From positions 49,186,293 to 49,250,292 of the forward strand of contig CM070571.1 of assembly GCA_036346355.1 (NCBI GenBank): 64,000 nt of DNA, read 5' to 3'. The notes under the pieces are model-generated. The model searched no databases. It saw only the letters and a program-made list of their open reading frames with translations, and had not been told where the DNA came from. How positions within the stretch are numbered: the first letter of the stretch is position 1; every line of letters begins with the position of its first letter. Below, one piece after another: positions 43,950 to 55,550 of the stretch. The DNA comes from Rhipidocladum racemiflorum (Eukaryota > Streptophyta > Magnoliopsida > Poales > Poaceae). The translations under genes and the position numbers were made by a program.

Positions 43950-46900
43950 CTTAAGTGCATGCTTTTAGTTCAAACCCACGGTTCCGAACTCCGAGCGGAA
44001 GTAGGATGTTAGGAGTGAGAATACTAATAGATGGAATAGAGTTCCTAGCAAACCTTATAATTTTGGAGACCCAGACCTTAGATGTTATATTGGGAATGGA
44101 TTGGTTATCCAAGCACAAGGCCGTATTGGATTGTGGGCGAAGGACTATCTCGATTGAGAGCAGTGTGGGAAGAAAGTGGAATTTCAAGCCACTGCGATTA
44201 GAGATGGGCGATTGATGGTTAACAGTACCAAGGCAATCAGCATAGAGGATGTCGGTAGTGAATGAGTACCCAGATGTTTTTCCCGAGGATCTACAGTATG
44301 CCTTGAGACGAGGGACATAGAGTTTGTGATAGAGCTTGTACACAGTACAAAGACCGATAGCAAAGAGACCCTATCGGATGTCTACCGAGGAGTTGGTAGA
44401 AATGAAGAAACTTGACTAGAGGAGTTAATGGAGAAAGGATTTATCGAGACCAAGTTAGTCGCCGTGGGGAGCACCAGTTTTGTTTGTCAAGAAGAAGGGC
44501 GGGAGTTTCGGGATGTGCATCGACTCACCGTGCACTCAATGAAGTCACCGTGAAGAATAAGTATCCGCTACCCAGGATTGATGATTTGTTTGATCAGTTA
44601 AGAGGAGCGGAGTTTTCTCCAAGATTGATCGAGATCGGGATACCATCGATTGAAGATCCGATCGGAAGATATTCAAGATCGCATTCTCGTCAAGATATGG
44701 ACATTACGAGTTCTGATTATGTCCTTTGCTGACGAATGCGCCCGACTTATTTCATGAATATGATGAATAAGGTGTTCATGGAATATTTGGACAAGTTTGT
44801 CGTCGTGTTCATAGACGATATCCTAATCTACTCCAAGACAGGAGGATGAACATGCCGAACACTTAAGGCGAGTTTTGGAAAAGCCGAGGAACAGCAACTT
44901 TTAGCCAAGTTCAGCAAGTGTGACTTTTGGAAGGACAAAGTGGAGTTCCTTGGACATGTGATGACCGCTTGAAGGAGTCGCCAGTAGATCCAAGCAAAGT
45001 AGAAGGCGTGTTACATTGGGAGCGGTAGAAGACTGTGACCCGGTCGGAGTTTCCTTGGAATGGCAGGATACTACCGCCGTTTCATCGAAGGCTTTTCGAC
45101 AATTGCAAAACCTCTTACGCAATTCTTGAAGAAGGAAAAGAAGTTTGCATGGGCGCTTGAGAATGTGAGAAAGGATTTGAGGAGTGAAGAAGCGATTGAC
45201 ATCGGCCGGTGTTAGTTCTCTGGATGTTGCTCAAAGCTTCGATATTTATTGTGACGCATCGCGCCAAGGACTTGGATGTGTGCTTGTCCGAGAATGGAAA
45301 GGTAACGCTTATGCATCAAAGCGATTGAGGCCGCATGAGGAAAATTATCCGACACATGACCTAGAGTTAGGCTGCCGTAGTGCATGCCTTGAAGATATGG
45401 CGTCACTATCGATTGGAAAGCAGATGTGAAGTATATACGGATCATAAGAGCCTTAAGTACATATTCACCCGATCGGATCTGAATATGAGGCAAAGGAGGT
45501 GGCTAGAGTTAATCAAGGACTACAATGTTGGAATCCATTACCATCCGGGAAGGCCAGCGTAGTTGCCGATGCTCTGAGTCGGAAGAGCCATACCGCGAGT
45601 ATGTTGCTAGCCATAAGTCGAGGATGAGTTATGTGAGGAGTTTCGAAAATGAAGATTGAGGTTGTACCTAGCGGATTCTTGGCCGCATTAGAAGTAAAAC
45701 CGACCCTGGAGGATCGGTCGAAGAAGGGCGGAAGGATGATGACAAGATCCGCAGGATTAAGTCCATCAAGGAGGAAGGCAAGGCGAGAGGACTTCAAGAT
45801 GGATGAGCAAGGCACGTTGTGGATGAAGGATCGCATTTGTGTGCCTAACAAAAGGAGTTAAAGCAAGCGATTACGGAAGAAGCCCATGACTCAAGTACTC
45901 GATTCATCACTGGAAGCGCCAAGATGTATCGAGGATCGAAGGAGAGATGCGGTGGCGAGTATGAAGCGTGAAGTTGCCGAGCATGTTGCATTGTGCGGCG
46001 TATGCCAGGAGAGTCAAGGCAATGCATCGAGAGACGGCAGGATTGCCGCAACCGCTGAAAATACCGAGTGGAAGTGGGAGGAAATCGGAATGGATTTCAT
46101 TACCGGTTTGCCGAAGACTCAAGGAGGTTATGACTCCATATGGGTTATAGTGGATCGCTTGACTAAGGTAGCCCATTTTATCCCGTGAAGACCACTTACT
46201 CGGGAGATAAATTAGCGAATTATACATGATCGAGGATTGTCTGTTTGCACGGAGTGCCAAAGAGGATTGTATCAGACGAGAGGTACCCAATTTACCTCAA
46301 GGTTACGGAATAAGTTGCATGAAGCCATGGGAACCCGTTTAAACTTGATCTGACTTATCATCCACAGACGGATGGAGCCAGACCAGAAAGAGTCAACGGT
46401 CTGGAGGATATGCTAAGAGCTTGTGCATTGGCCTATGCTACCTCTTGGGATAAGAGTTTGCCGTATCTTTGAGTTCGATTACAACAATAGTTATCGAGGC
46501 TAGTTCTGAGATGTCACCTTTTGAGGCCTTTGTATGGTCGACCTGTCGGACGCCATTGAATTGGAATGAGACCGCGGCGCCGTGTCTTTGGGCCTGATAT
46601 TCTTGAGGAGGTGAAGAAGCAGATCGCCATGATTAGGAAAGGTTGAAGATAGCCCAATCTCGACGAGAAGAGTTATCTTGACAATCGTCGCGAGATTTGA
46701 GTTTTGAACGAGAAGACTTTGTATACCTCGAGTTACGCCTCTCGGGGAGTTAAGAGGTTCCATGCCAAAGGGAAACTTGCACCCGTTATGTTGGACCATT
46801 TAAGATTTTGAGCCGCAGAGGCGAAGTTGCTTATCACCGGAGTTGCCACGATCGTTGGCGAGGAGTACATGATGTATTCCATGTGTCCCCGATTAAAGAA

Positions 46901-47160
46901 GTGTCTCCGAGTTCTGAGGAGCAGACACCGCTAGAGTCAATTGAGTTGCAAGAGGATTTGACCTATAAGGAGCATCCGTGAGGATTCTAGACACAATGGA
47001 TCGAGAAACTAGAAACAAGTCAACCCGTTTTGTAGAGTTCGGTGGAGCAACCATGAAGAAAGCGAAGCGACTTGGGAAGCCTTGAAGAGGATTTGAAGAA
47101 AGAGTTTCCAAACCTATTCCTTTAGTGAGCCCTGAATCTCGGGGCGAGATTCTATTAAGG
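43950..47160 (+). pseudogene. pol of the Tekay element (protease, RT, RNase H, integrase, chromodomain)
   Basis: Protease: ILETQTLDVILGMDWL near 44070. RT: catalytic FIDDILIYSK near 44806-44836. RNase H: FDIYCDASRQGLGCVL near 45240 and YTDHKSLKYIFT near 45430. Integrase: zinc region HVALCGVCQESQG near 45985 and EIGMDFITGLPKTQGGYDSI near 46085. Chromodomain: ILDTMDRETRNKSTRF, RWSNHEESEATWE and FP at about 46980-47115. The domains are in canonical order and spacing, but the frame shifts roughly every 100-300 bases, and RT is badly affected between 44400 and 45010. As it stands no polyprotein can be made. Confidence 0.9.
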
Positions 47161-47167
47161 GGAGGTT

Positions 47168-50100
47168 TGTAACATCCCAAAATTTTGCTTTTCTTAAATT
47201 CATGTGTGATTTGACACTTTGGTGAATTTTGGAATTTTCTGGAATTTATTTGGGTTTATTTGGAATTTATTTGAATTTATTCCATTTTGAAATAATTAAA
47301 GAATTTAATTTTGCAAATAAAATTTTGTTGGAAATATTTTATTCGAGTCCAAAATGATCCAAAATATTTTCGAATTTTTCGAATTTTTACGAGTCATTTG
47401 CTATTTTTAATGAATTAAATGAATTATCGGGAATTATTTTAAATATTAATTCATTGGAAAAGGACCGGCCAGGTCGGTTACTATTCCTCGGGTCCGAGTC
47501 GGACTCGAGTCCGACCGAACCCGACCGAGGCAGTTGACTCGGCCGAACCCACTCCTAAACCTAATCAATCCCAACCGTTGGATCAAGATCCAACGGTGAG
47601 ATCCGCCTGCAGTTCGAGCCGTAGCCGGGCGGATCCGATCGCGCCCGTCGATCGTGGCCGTTGATCGCGCCACGTGGGCGGCCACGATTTCGTCGTCTTC
47701 GCCGAGTCCGAGCCGGACTTCGCCGCGCGCCGCCGTAGCGAACTAGGTTTCCGTCTAGAACGCAGGCCGAGGCTATTTAAAGCGTGAGACGTCCCCGAGG
47801 TTGCCCTCATCCTTGCGCACCCGTTCCCGAGCCATCTCGCCGGGCCGCCACCGTTGAGCCGCAATCGCTCGCCGGAGTTGTCTCATCCCTCATTGCGGTT
47901 TGCGCGGTTTCGCCGTCGTCCGTCGTCTTCCGCCGAGAAGGAGCCCAGATCCGAGTCCTCGCGACGAGGCGCACCCGAAGGAGGCTTCATCTCGCCGAAC
48001 CACGCCCCAAACGCCGTCGGGCTCGTCGTCGTCCCGTCTCCGGTCAAGCCCGGCGCCCGTGAAGCCATCGCCGTCTGCGAGCTCGGAGGACCGTCGGATC
48101 GGATCGGACGGTTGAGGTGAGCTCACGTGTTCCCAAACCCGATTAGATGCGGATCGTTGGATCAAGATCAGCGGTTCACAATTGCCACGTCTTTGTAGCG
48201 GTGCGAATATAGGATTAGATCACGGACCGTCCGATCTAGATCGAGCGGCCCACGAGCAACGAGTAGTTTCAGCGTGTTAACCCTGGATCTAATCCGCGCC
48301 GTTGATTTTCAAACCAACGGTGAGATTGCGCCACGTGTCGGGAAGATGGACCGCGCGGTCAACGCCAATCCGCAGCGTCGTGCGTGTAGCCGACGCCGAG
48401 GCAGCGTGTCGAAGAAGCGCGTGTCGATGGTGACCCGCCAGCGCCGGCGTCACCCATGGCGTCACAATGGGTCCCACCTGCCGGCCGTGGTGAGCCCGTG
48501 ACGTCGGCGATAGCGTCACGAGAGGGCCCACATGTCGGCGACACGTGAAGTCGTGGGCCGAGTCCACAGTAGACCCAAGCCGAGCGTGGACCAAGCCCAT
48601 GGACCGGTGGCGTCAGCAGGCCAATCGAAGGCTGCCACGTGTCCATCTGACGCAATAATTAATTTCCGGAAAAGAAAATGATTTATTAATTCGAAATATT
48701 GATTCAAATTTAGATTCAAACTTCAAACGCTTATAACTTTTGCGTTTCAACTCCGATTTGAGCGATTCAAATTTCTAAATTTGTATAAAATTGAGATCTA
48801 CCTAAATATGAATTTTATTTAATTTTTGGACTAAAGTTTTTCTCTGTAAAATTATTTAATTGATTATTTAAACTTTAAATAATCATAACTTTTATGCGTT
48901 TTAACTCCAAATTTGTGATTCCAGTTTCTAAAAATCCAGAAAATTATGTTCTCTCTGTTTATGGATTTTATTTGGAGTTTTGGGATCTTTTGCATAGTGT
49001 TCATTTGTGTATTTGCTATTTGCACGCTTTACGAGTAGGCGTTGAAGTCTTGGGAAGGATTCGAGGAAAAGTGTTGACTCAGGATCCAACTCAAGACCAA
49101 GAGCAAGTACTTTTTGAAGGCAAGTTGTGCTTTGACCATATTGATCCCATTTCGAAATCTATTTTGATTTAAACTATTGCATGCTAGTTCAATTAGAAAG
49201 ATACTTTGTTTAAACATGGGGGTTAGATAAATACCAATTTGCTATATGACACCTTGATTACTTAAGTATGTGCCATGACCTTTTGTCACCCTAGTTGTGG
49301 TTTACTAGTTGGACATTACTAAATTGCCAACATGGGTTTAGATCGTTGTAGTATCTCGCTTAGAGCACACTTTCGTGCTCATGACATGATTTTGGATAAA
49401 CAAATGCTAATATTGACTTAATGATATATTGAACCTGTTTTGGAAAAGTATCATGTGATGTTGATGGCACGTGGTGCATGGTAATCAAGCGGGGTTTGAT
49501 AAGCAGATTTCGATCGGGGCATGTGGCAAGAGTAATCAGTGGGCCGGTTGTGGCATTGGGAGTGATGATTTGGTTTTTCGGGTAGTCTTGCCCTGGTCAC
49601 TCTAAGGACTTAACCTTGCAAGCCTTTGGCTGGTCATACTTGCAACCACATGGCTGGAATGGGGCGGCCCTAGTTGACTAAGTCGCTAAGGACTCACTTG
49701 TGGAGCCTCAGGGTGTCGATTACACCTTTTGTGTGATTGTGCGAGGGGCGTATCGTGGCTGTGGCCAGGTACCCATCTAACGGTGTGTTGGTCCCATACT
49801 TCGCCTTGGCTAAGGGAAGGGATGGTGTAGAGCACGTCTGGAGAGGACCACTGTGTTGTTTGAGGCTTAGAAGGCTTTATTACTGAGGAACTTCGCCTTT
49901 GTGGTGTTTATTTGTATCTTGTGGGTAAAGTGCATAACCTCTGCAGAGTGTAGAATCTATTTGAATAGCCGAGTCCACTGATCTTGGACAATGCTCGGGA
50001 ATTACTGATCAAGGGTTAGATTTTCTGAAAATAACTTGGTTTTGAAAAGATGGGTTGGTTTAACAAGGAAGATGATGGAAATAGGGTTTAGGATGGGAAA

Positions 50101-50656
50101 AATGTTTATTAAACTTCTTGAAAAGTTATTTATGCTTTACTTATTTCTACTGCTTTCGAATCTACTCATATTACTTGTCAAAAGCTGTTTACTGCAAATA
50201 TACCCTGAGCTATTCCTTTGTACTAAGCCATGCATATAGTATATTAGCTTGCATTCTGTGCATGACTTGCTGAGTACCAAGTACTCACCCTTGCCTCAAC
50301 ACAATATCAGTTGAAGAGGAGATTACGCCAGCTTTGGAGGAGGAACTCCAAGAAGACCCGTCTACTTAGGGATGCGAGCCCGATCGATTGCCTGTGGTAT
50401 CTTGGATGGCGCCACGAAAGTTTATTTGATTTTCATTCTGCTATTTCTCTTTTAATAAGTTTCGCCTTGCAAGGCATATATTTGTAACTTGGCCATAAGG
50501 TCGAGTAACCCTTTGATTATTTAAATAAAGTACTTTGATAGTATCGTATGGTATGATTGTGATATATACCGATGTTAAGACTGTGTGCACTAGCGCGTTC
50601 CTGGACTAGTGCTGAATACACAGAGGGTCCGGATTTGCAAATTCGGGGTCCCGACA
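47168..50656 (+). repeat. 3' LTR of the Tekay element
   Basis: Starts TGTAACATCCC directly after a purine tract and ends GGGTCCCGACA. Same layout as the 5' copy, with a TATA-like TATTTAAAG at 47773. Confidence 0.95.
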
Positions 50657-50989
50657 GAATACATGGCTGAGGTGAGTGTACTTGAGTTATAAACTGCACT
50701 TCAGAAGCGGTTCGAGAAGCTCAAGTCCACCATCTTGCTCTAAGCACAGCAAGATTGAATTACTTTGAAATTTTGCGGACTCTGAGCAGTGGTTGTTAAT
50801 GAATTTTGAATAATGAATTGTAAGCTCTCGAAGAGCATACATTTTCTTTTCTCATGAATAGAATTGCAATTTATTCTTTATTCCAGTATTCTATATTTGC
50901 AAGTAATGTTTTTGAATTACTTTGCCACTGTATGATTAGAATTATATTTCTTTTCATTGAGAAATTGTGTAGCGCCCAAATAGAGGAGA

Positions 50990-52310
50990 TATGCATTGTT
51001 GATAGTAGGCAAAGCTAATACCATCTTAAGAGAGTCGAAATACTTCCAGACGATCACGAAGAACGCTGGAAGGATTACGAAAATCGCAGGAAGCGATACG
51101 CATATAATAGGCTCTGGAAAAGCCACAATTATATTGCCAATGGGTACAACTTTGGTAATTGAAGAAGCCCTTTTGTACCCTGAATCAACATGCACTCTCT
51201 TAAGTTTTCAATGATATCCGCGCCAATAGGTTTCACGTAGAAACCAATGAAGAAAATGACAAAGAGCATTTGTGCATTGTGAAGCACGCGGAATATGAAA
51301 AAAAATGGTATTTGAAAAATATCCCTCATATGAATCTTGGTTGTACTACACGAGAATCAATACACACGCAGTGTATACTTCTTTGAAGCTCTGAATTATT
51401 TTCCTTTATGGCATTGTATATTTAGGTCATCTTTGTCTTAGAATGATGAGAAATATAGTTAACAACTCATAAGGTCATGGCATTAATGTTAAAAAAAAAA
51501 TTTCGAATCATGAAGATTTTGTGTGCCATGCATGTGCCACCGGAAAATTAATAACTAGACCCTCTGTTATGAAAGTGCAAAAAGAAATCCCTGTATTCCT
51601 GGAGCGCATTCAGAGGGATATTTGCGGCCCGATTCAGCCCTTGTCGGGACCGTTTCGATACTTTATAGTGCTCATTGATGCTTCCTTGAAATGGTCGCAT
51701 ACATGTTTGCTGTCAACAAGGAATCATGCATTCGCAAAGCTGATCTCGCAGATCATCAGAATTAAGAATGCTTTTCTTGATCATCGCGTGAAGTCCATTC
51801 GAATGGACAATGCCGGCGAATTTACTTCCAAGGCATTTGATGATTATTGCACAGCAACTGGAATAACTGTTGAGCACTCTGTACCGCATGTCCATACGCA
51901 AAATGGACTAGCTGAAGCACTAATAAAGAGGATTAAGTTCATAGCCCGACCGCTCTTGCAGAGTTGTAACTTGTCCAACACTTATGGGGACACGCAGTCC
52001 TGCACGCAGCAGCACTCATAAACTATAGATCATCGGTCTACAACATCCATTCACCAATGCAATTAGTGCAAGGGGTCATCTCGAAGATTTTCCATCTTAG
52101 AAAATTTGGTTGTATGGTATATGTACATATACCACCCCCACAGCGAACTGTAATGGGCCCTCTCCGTAAGTCTGGGATATACGTTGGTTATGAGAGTGCA
52201 TCCATAATCAGGTATTTTGAACCCATGACTGGAGATTTGCATACAGCCCGATTCGCTAATTGCATCTTTGACGAGAATCGTTTTCCCGTCATTAGGGGGA
52301 GGAAATGAAC
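50990..52310 (+). pseudogene. copia protease and integrase
   Basis: Protease-like sequence at 50990-51215 (IVGKANTILRESKYFQ, GSGKATIILPMGT, LYPESTCTLLSF); the expected catalytic DSG is altered to DSR. Integrase at 51521-52020 (CHACATGKL, IQRDICGPIQPLSGPF, MDNAGEFTS, EHSVPHVHTQNGLAE) shows the catalytic residues D, D, E, and a second segment at 52057-52308 (FGCMVYVHIPPPQRT, GPLRKSGIYVGYES) is its C-terminal part. Stops and frame changes separate these pieces. Confidence 0.85.
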
Positions 52311-53700
52311 CATTGGATGAAAAATGCCGGGAAATCATATGGCATTCCTTTGGGATCCCCGCGTATGACCCTCGCACTAATGAAGCAAATCAAGAAGATT
52401 TGCAGTGTTTAGCAAATGAACTGCCTGATCATTTTTGTGATCTGAAGAGCGTGGTTAAGTCGCATGAACCAGCAAGAAATGCACCAAAGAGGGCTGAAAT
52501 ACCAAAGAAAGTAGAAGGTATCCCTCATCCTGTTCAGAGGCCTCAAAGAAAAAGAACAGAAATCGGCTTCTCAAACCCAAAGTACCGGAGGCGTCTGGGA
52601 AAAGCTGGGCAAGAGGACTTACCATAGCCAATCACAAAAATGCCCCAAAGCAAGAAGGGGAGCCAGTTGAGACACAGCACTTTGGAAAGAAGCCTGTGGA
52701 AAAGGCAATTTTAGATTCGAATCTTCAATTGGAAGAAGCCGCCGGAAATAATGTGTGCGCACACATTGGCGGAGAAAAACTAAAGGAACTTGCTCCTGGA
52801 ATGGGAAATAGCAATGAAGAACAAGTAGAAGTGCATGAAGCACACCATGATGAAATGGCCATAAATTTTGTAATAATAGGAGAATCTATGAAAAGAGCAA
52901 CAACCATTGCAAGGCTTGTTGTTCAAGGTTTCACTCAACGTCCTAGGGTTGATTATGAAGAAACCTATTCTCCGGTCATGGGTGGAATTACCTTTAGATA
53001 CTTGATCTCAATGGCAGTCAACTTGAAGTTGAGAATGAAGCTAATGGATGTTGTCACAAAGATATTTGTATGAAAACTTGGATTCGAAAATATACATAAA
53101 AATACCGGAAGGTATCCCTATCCCGAACCAAGACAGAGCAAATAGAAACCTATAAAGTGTGAAATTGGAGAAATTCTTGTATGAAATTTGAAGCGATCGG
53201 GAAGAATATGGTACAATCGCTTGAATGACTTTCTCTGCAAGAAAGGCTACCTGAACAATGAAGATTGTCCATGTGTATTTATACAACGATCCCCGAATGG
53301 ATTTTGTATAATCTCCGTCTATGTAGATGACTTGAACATCATTGGGACGGATGAAGAAATTGAAGAAGCATGCACATACTTGAAATCTGAGTTTGAAATG
53401 AAAGACTTGGGTAAAACCAAGTTACATTTAGGCTTGCGGCTTGAACATGTCCAAGGCGGAATCTTGGTACACCAATCATCCTACACGCAGAAAGTGTTAG
53501 AGAGATTTGGTTTTGAGAAAGCATACCCCGCAAAGACACCAATGGTCGAATGTCACTCCAAGCGGACCTAGATCCATACAGGCCTAGAGAAGAGGGGAGG
53601 AAGTCTGGGAGCGGAATTCCCATATTTGAGTGCAATTGGAGCGCTCATGTACCTTGCAAATAGCACTAGGCCGGACATTGCGTTCGTAGTGAATTTGCTA
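52310..53700 (+). pseudogene. copia linker and reverse transcriptase
   Basis: A charged linker is at 52310-52840. RT begins near 52900 (RLVVQGFTQRPRVDYEETYSPV), loses part of the palm near 53070-53190, and continues with GFCIISVYVDDLNIIG (catalytic YVDD at about 53320) and FEMKDLGKTKLHLGLRLE. Stops near 52625, 53071 and 53569 inactivate it. Confidence 0.88.
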
Positions 53701-53807
53701 GCACTGATCTGAGAACCCACCAAAAGGCATTGAAAAGGGGTGAAGGACATCTTCCGTTACCTTCAAGGAAGTAAAGACCTCGGCTTTGTTTCTGAAGAAA
53801 CAATGAA

Positions 53808-54344
53808 TTGAATTTAGTCGGCTATGCCGATGCTGGGTACCTATCGGACCCGCATACTGGCAAGTCACAAACTGGGTATGTTTTTCTTTGCGGTGGAACA
53901 GCAATTTCTTGGAAGTCGTCTAAGCAGACTCTTGTCTCGTCGTCGACTAACCACTCAGAAATCATTTCATTGTATGAAGCCTCTCGAGAATGTGCATGGC
54001 TTCGAAGAATGGTTCACCACATCCAGAAGTCGTGTGGTTTGAACATGGAACAAACTCCCACCATTATCTATGAAGATAATGCAGCTTGTGTTGCTCAAGT
54101 GCAAATGGGATATGTGAAGAGTAACCTCACAAAGCATATCAACCCCAAGTTCTTTTATGTTCATGAATTGCATAAGATGAACGAGATAAAGATACTGCAT
54201 ACTAAGTCGTGTGAAAATCTCGCAGATTTATTCACTAAGTCACTCCCGGCATCTTCCTTTGAAAGATGTGTTAGAGGAATCGGGATGATGAGGCTTAGAG
54301 AAGTGCAGATTTCAAGGGGAGAATTTTCACATACTCCTACATAA
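53808..54344 (+). pseudogene. copia RNase H, C-terminal end of polyprotein
   Basis: An open stretch of 178 residues with copia RNase H landmarks: GYADAGYLSDPHTGKSQTGY, WKSSKQTLVSSSTNHSEI, IYEDNAACV and HINPKFFYVHEL, ending shortly before the 3' LTR purine tract (AAGGAGGAG). This domain alone has no disabling change, but it is separated from RT by a frameshift. Confidence 0.88.
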
Positions 54345-54592
54345 ATCTCGAACATGAAGTTTGAGTACCCAACGTGAATCTTGAAGATTAACATTGAAGT
54401 TTGGGTGGATTGTACTCTTTTCCTTAAGTAAGTTTTTCATTGAAGTTTTCTTACATAAGGTTTTTGATGAGGCAATCCATGCAACATAGCAAGCGTGTGC
54501 TATGTACTCTTTCTCCAATTATTTTTCCCACTGGGTTTTTATGGAGTTTTAATGAGGCATATGCATCTCGCGGTGAAGAGTCCAAGGAGGAG

Positions 54593-54813
54593 TGTTAGGA
54601 AACCGGATTCGTATCCTATATGGACTCTTCCTTATCTCTAAGCAGAACCGCTATATATAGGAGGCAAGGGGTCACCCCATTGTACACACAAGCATACAGA
54701 ATAATAAAACAGACCCGTTCCTCCTCATATTGTGTCTCTCGCCCTCTCTCTCTGTTCTCCAGTTTAGATCTATTAGGCAACCCCGGACTATTCGATAGCG
54801 AGGTTGTCTAACA
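54593..54813 (+). repeat. 3' LTR of the copia element
   Basis: Starts TGTTAGGAAACC after the purine tract AAGGAGGAG and ends GTCTAACA. Followed by the second CAATT duplication. Confidence 0.95.
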
Positions 54814-55550
54814 CAATTAACGAAAGTTTTGCAAACAAAAAAAATCAGCGTATTATTTTTTAAAATTATTACAATGATGTATTATTTAACAAAAAAATCC
54901 ATTTCCAAACCTCTCTCGCGGCGAGGGCAGGTAAAAAGCTCATGTCTGATGTCTTCAGCTCCAGCGCCACAACTAATAATTGGTCTTCTTTTTTTATTCA
55001 AACTATAACTAATAGTTGGTCTTGATTACCTAAGATTAACGATCCTATACTAAGAGTCTGGCTAGTTGGCCCATCAAGTTTAAATTAGCTCACATCATAT
55101 TTATATACATATACAAACGCTCATGGCTTGAGACCAATGGTTCCTTCCGCAACTTGGAATTCTTATGTTAGTATTGATTATCACACAACTTATGCACCTG
55201 ACCAGAAGCATCAAGGCTTGACCAGGAGCATCAACCATCAAGGCTGCATACCAAAAACGCAGAGTTCACAGAAAAGTTCCAAGAGCTGCACAAGCTTAAC
55301 TGAACCAAATCAAAGGAGAAGCTATACAAAACAGATTAAATACGGAGCTTATCCCAAACAATTTCATTTTGGCATGATTACCAGACAGACAAAACAGCAG
55401 CGAGTATAGTTAATTCTCGTCCAAGAAAAATAATACAGCACAAGTTCACGACAAAGGAAACGCGCAAACCGAAAGTACTATTTCAAAAGACCATACTGTT
55501 CGGAACACTATGGGACATATCTAATGCTTGTAGGTAGTAACTTACATAAA
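54814..55550. other. Copia right flank and 3' region of eIF3G
   Basis: The first ~80 bp continue the AT-rich DNA element interrupted by copia. The rest has no coding potential. The part from about 55100 rightward is probably the 3' UTR and polyadenylation region of the minus-strand eIF3G gene. Confidence 0.4.

Larger units (their letters stand above)
38011..50656 (+). mobile_element. Tekay/Del-type chromovirus (Ty3/gypsy), full structure, coding parts decayed
   Basis: LTRs of 3484 and 3489 bp start TGTAACATCCC and end in CCCGACA-like sequence, with perfect target duplication GAATA at 38006-38010 and 50657-50661. A Met-tRNA-type primer site follows the first LTR, and a purine tract (TTAAGGGGAGGTT) precedes the second. 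The internal 5.7 kb carries gag, protease, RT, RNase H, integrase and a C-terminal chromodomain in that order. Long LTRs plus a chromodomain identify the Tekay/Del clade, whose chromodomain is thought to steer insertion to heterochromatin. Numerous short indels break every domain. It sits within copia gag. Confidence 0.95.
36099..54813 (+). mobile_element. Ty1/copia retrotransposon, interrupted by a Tekay element
   Basis: LTRs of 222 and 221 bp start TGTTAGGAAACCGG and end GGTTGTCTAACA. Target duplications are perfect: CAATT at 36094-36098 and 54814-54818. After removing the inserted Tekay element (38011-50656 plus one GAATA), the copia element is about 6.1 kb. Internal order is leader, gag, protease, integrase, RT, RNase H, the copia order. 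All coding parts contain stops or frameshifts, so it is inactive. The sequence after the 5' LTR (CGTTATCAGTACGAAGCTC) is not a plain initiator Met tRNA match, and I do not name the primer. Confidence 0.95.

Noticed and set aside
54620..54811. 63-residue frame in the copia LTR
   Set aside because: Chance frame in the R/U5 part of the LTR.
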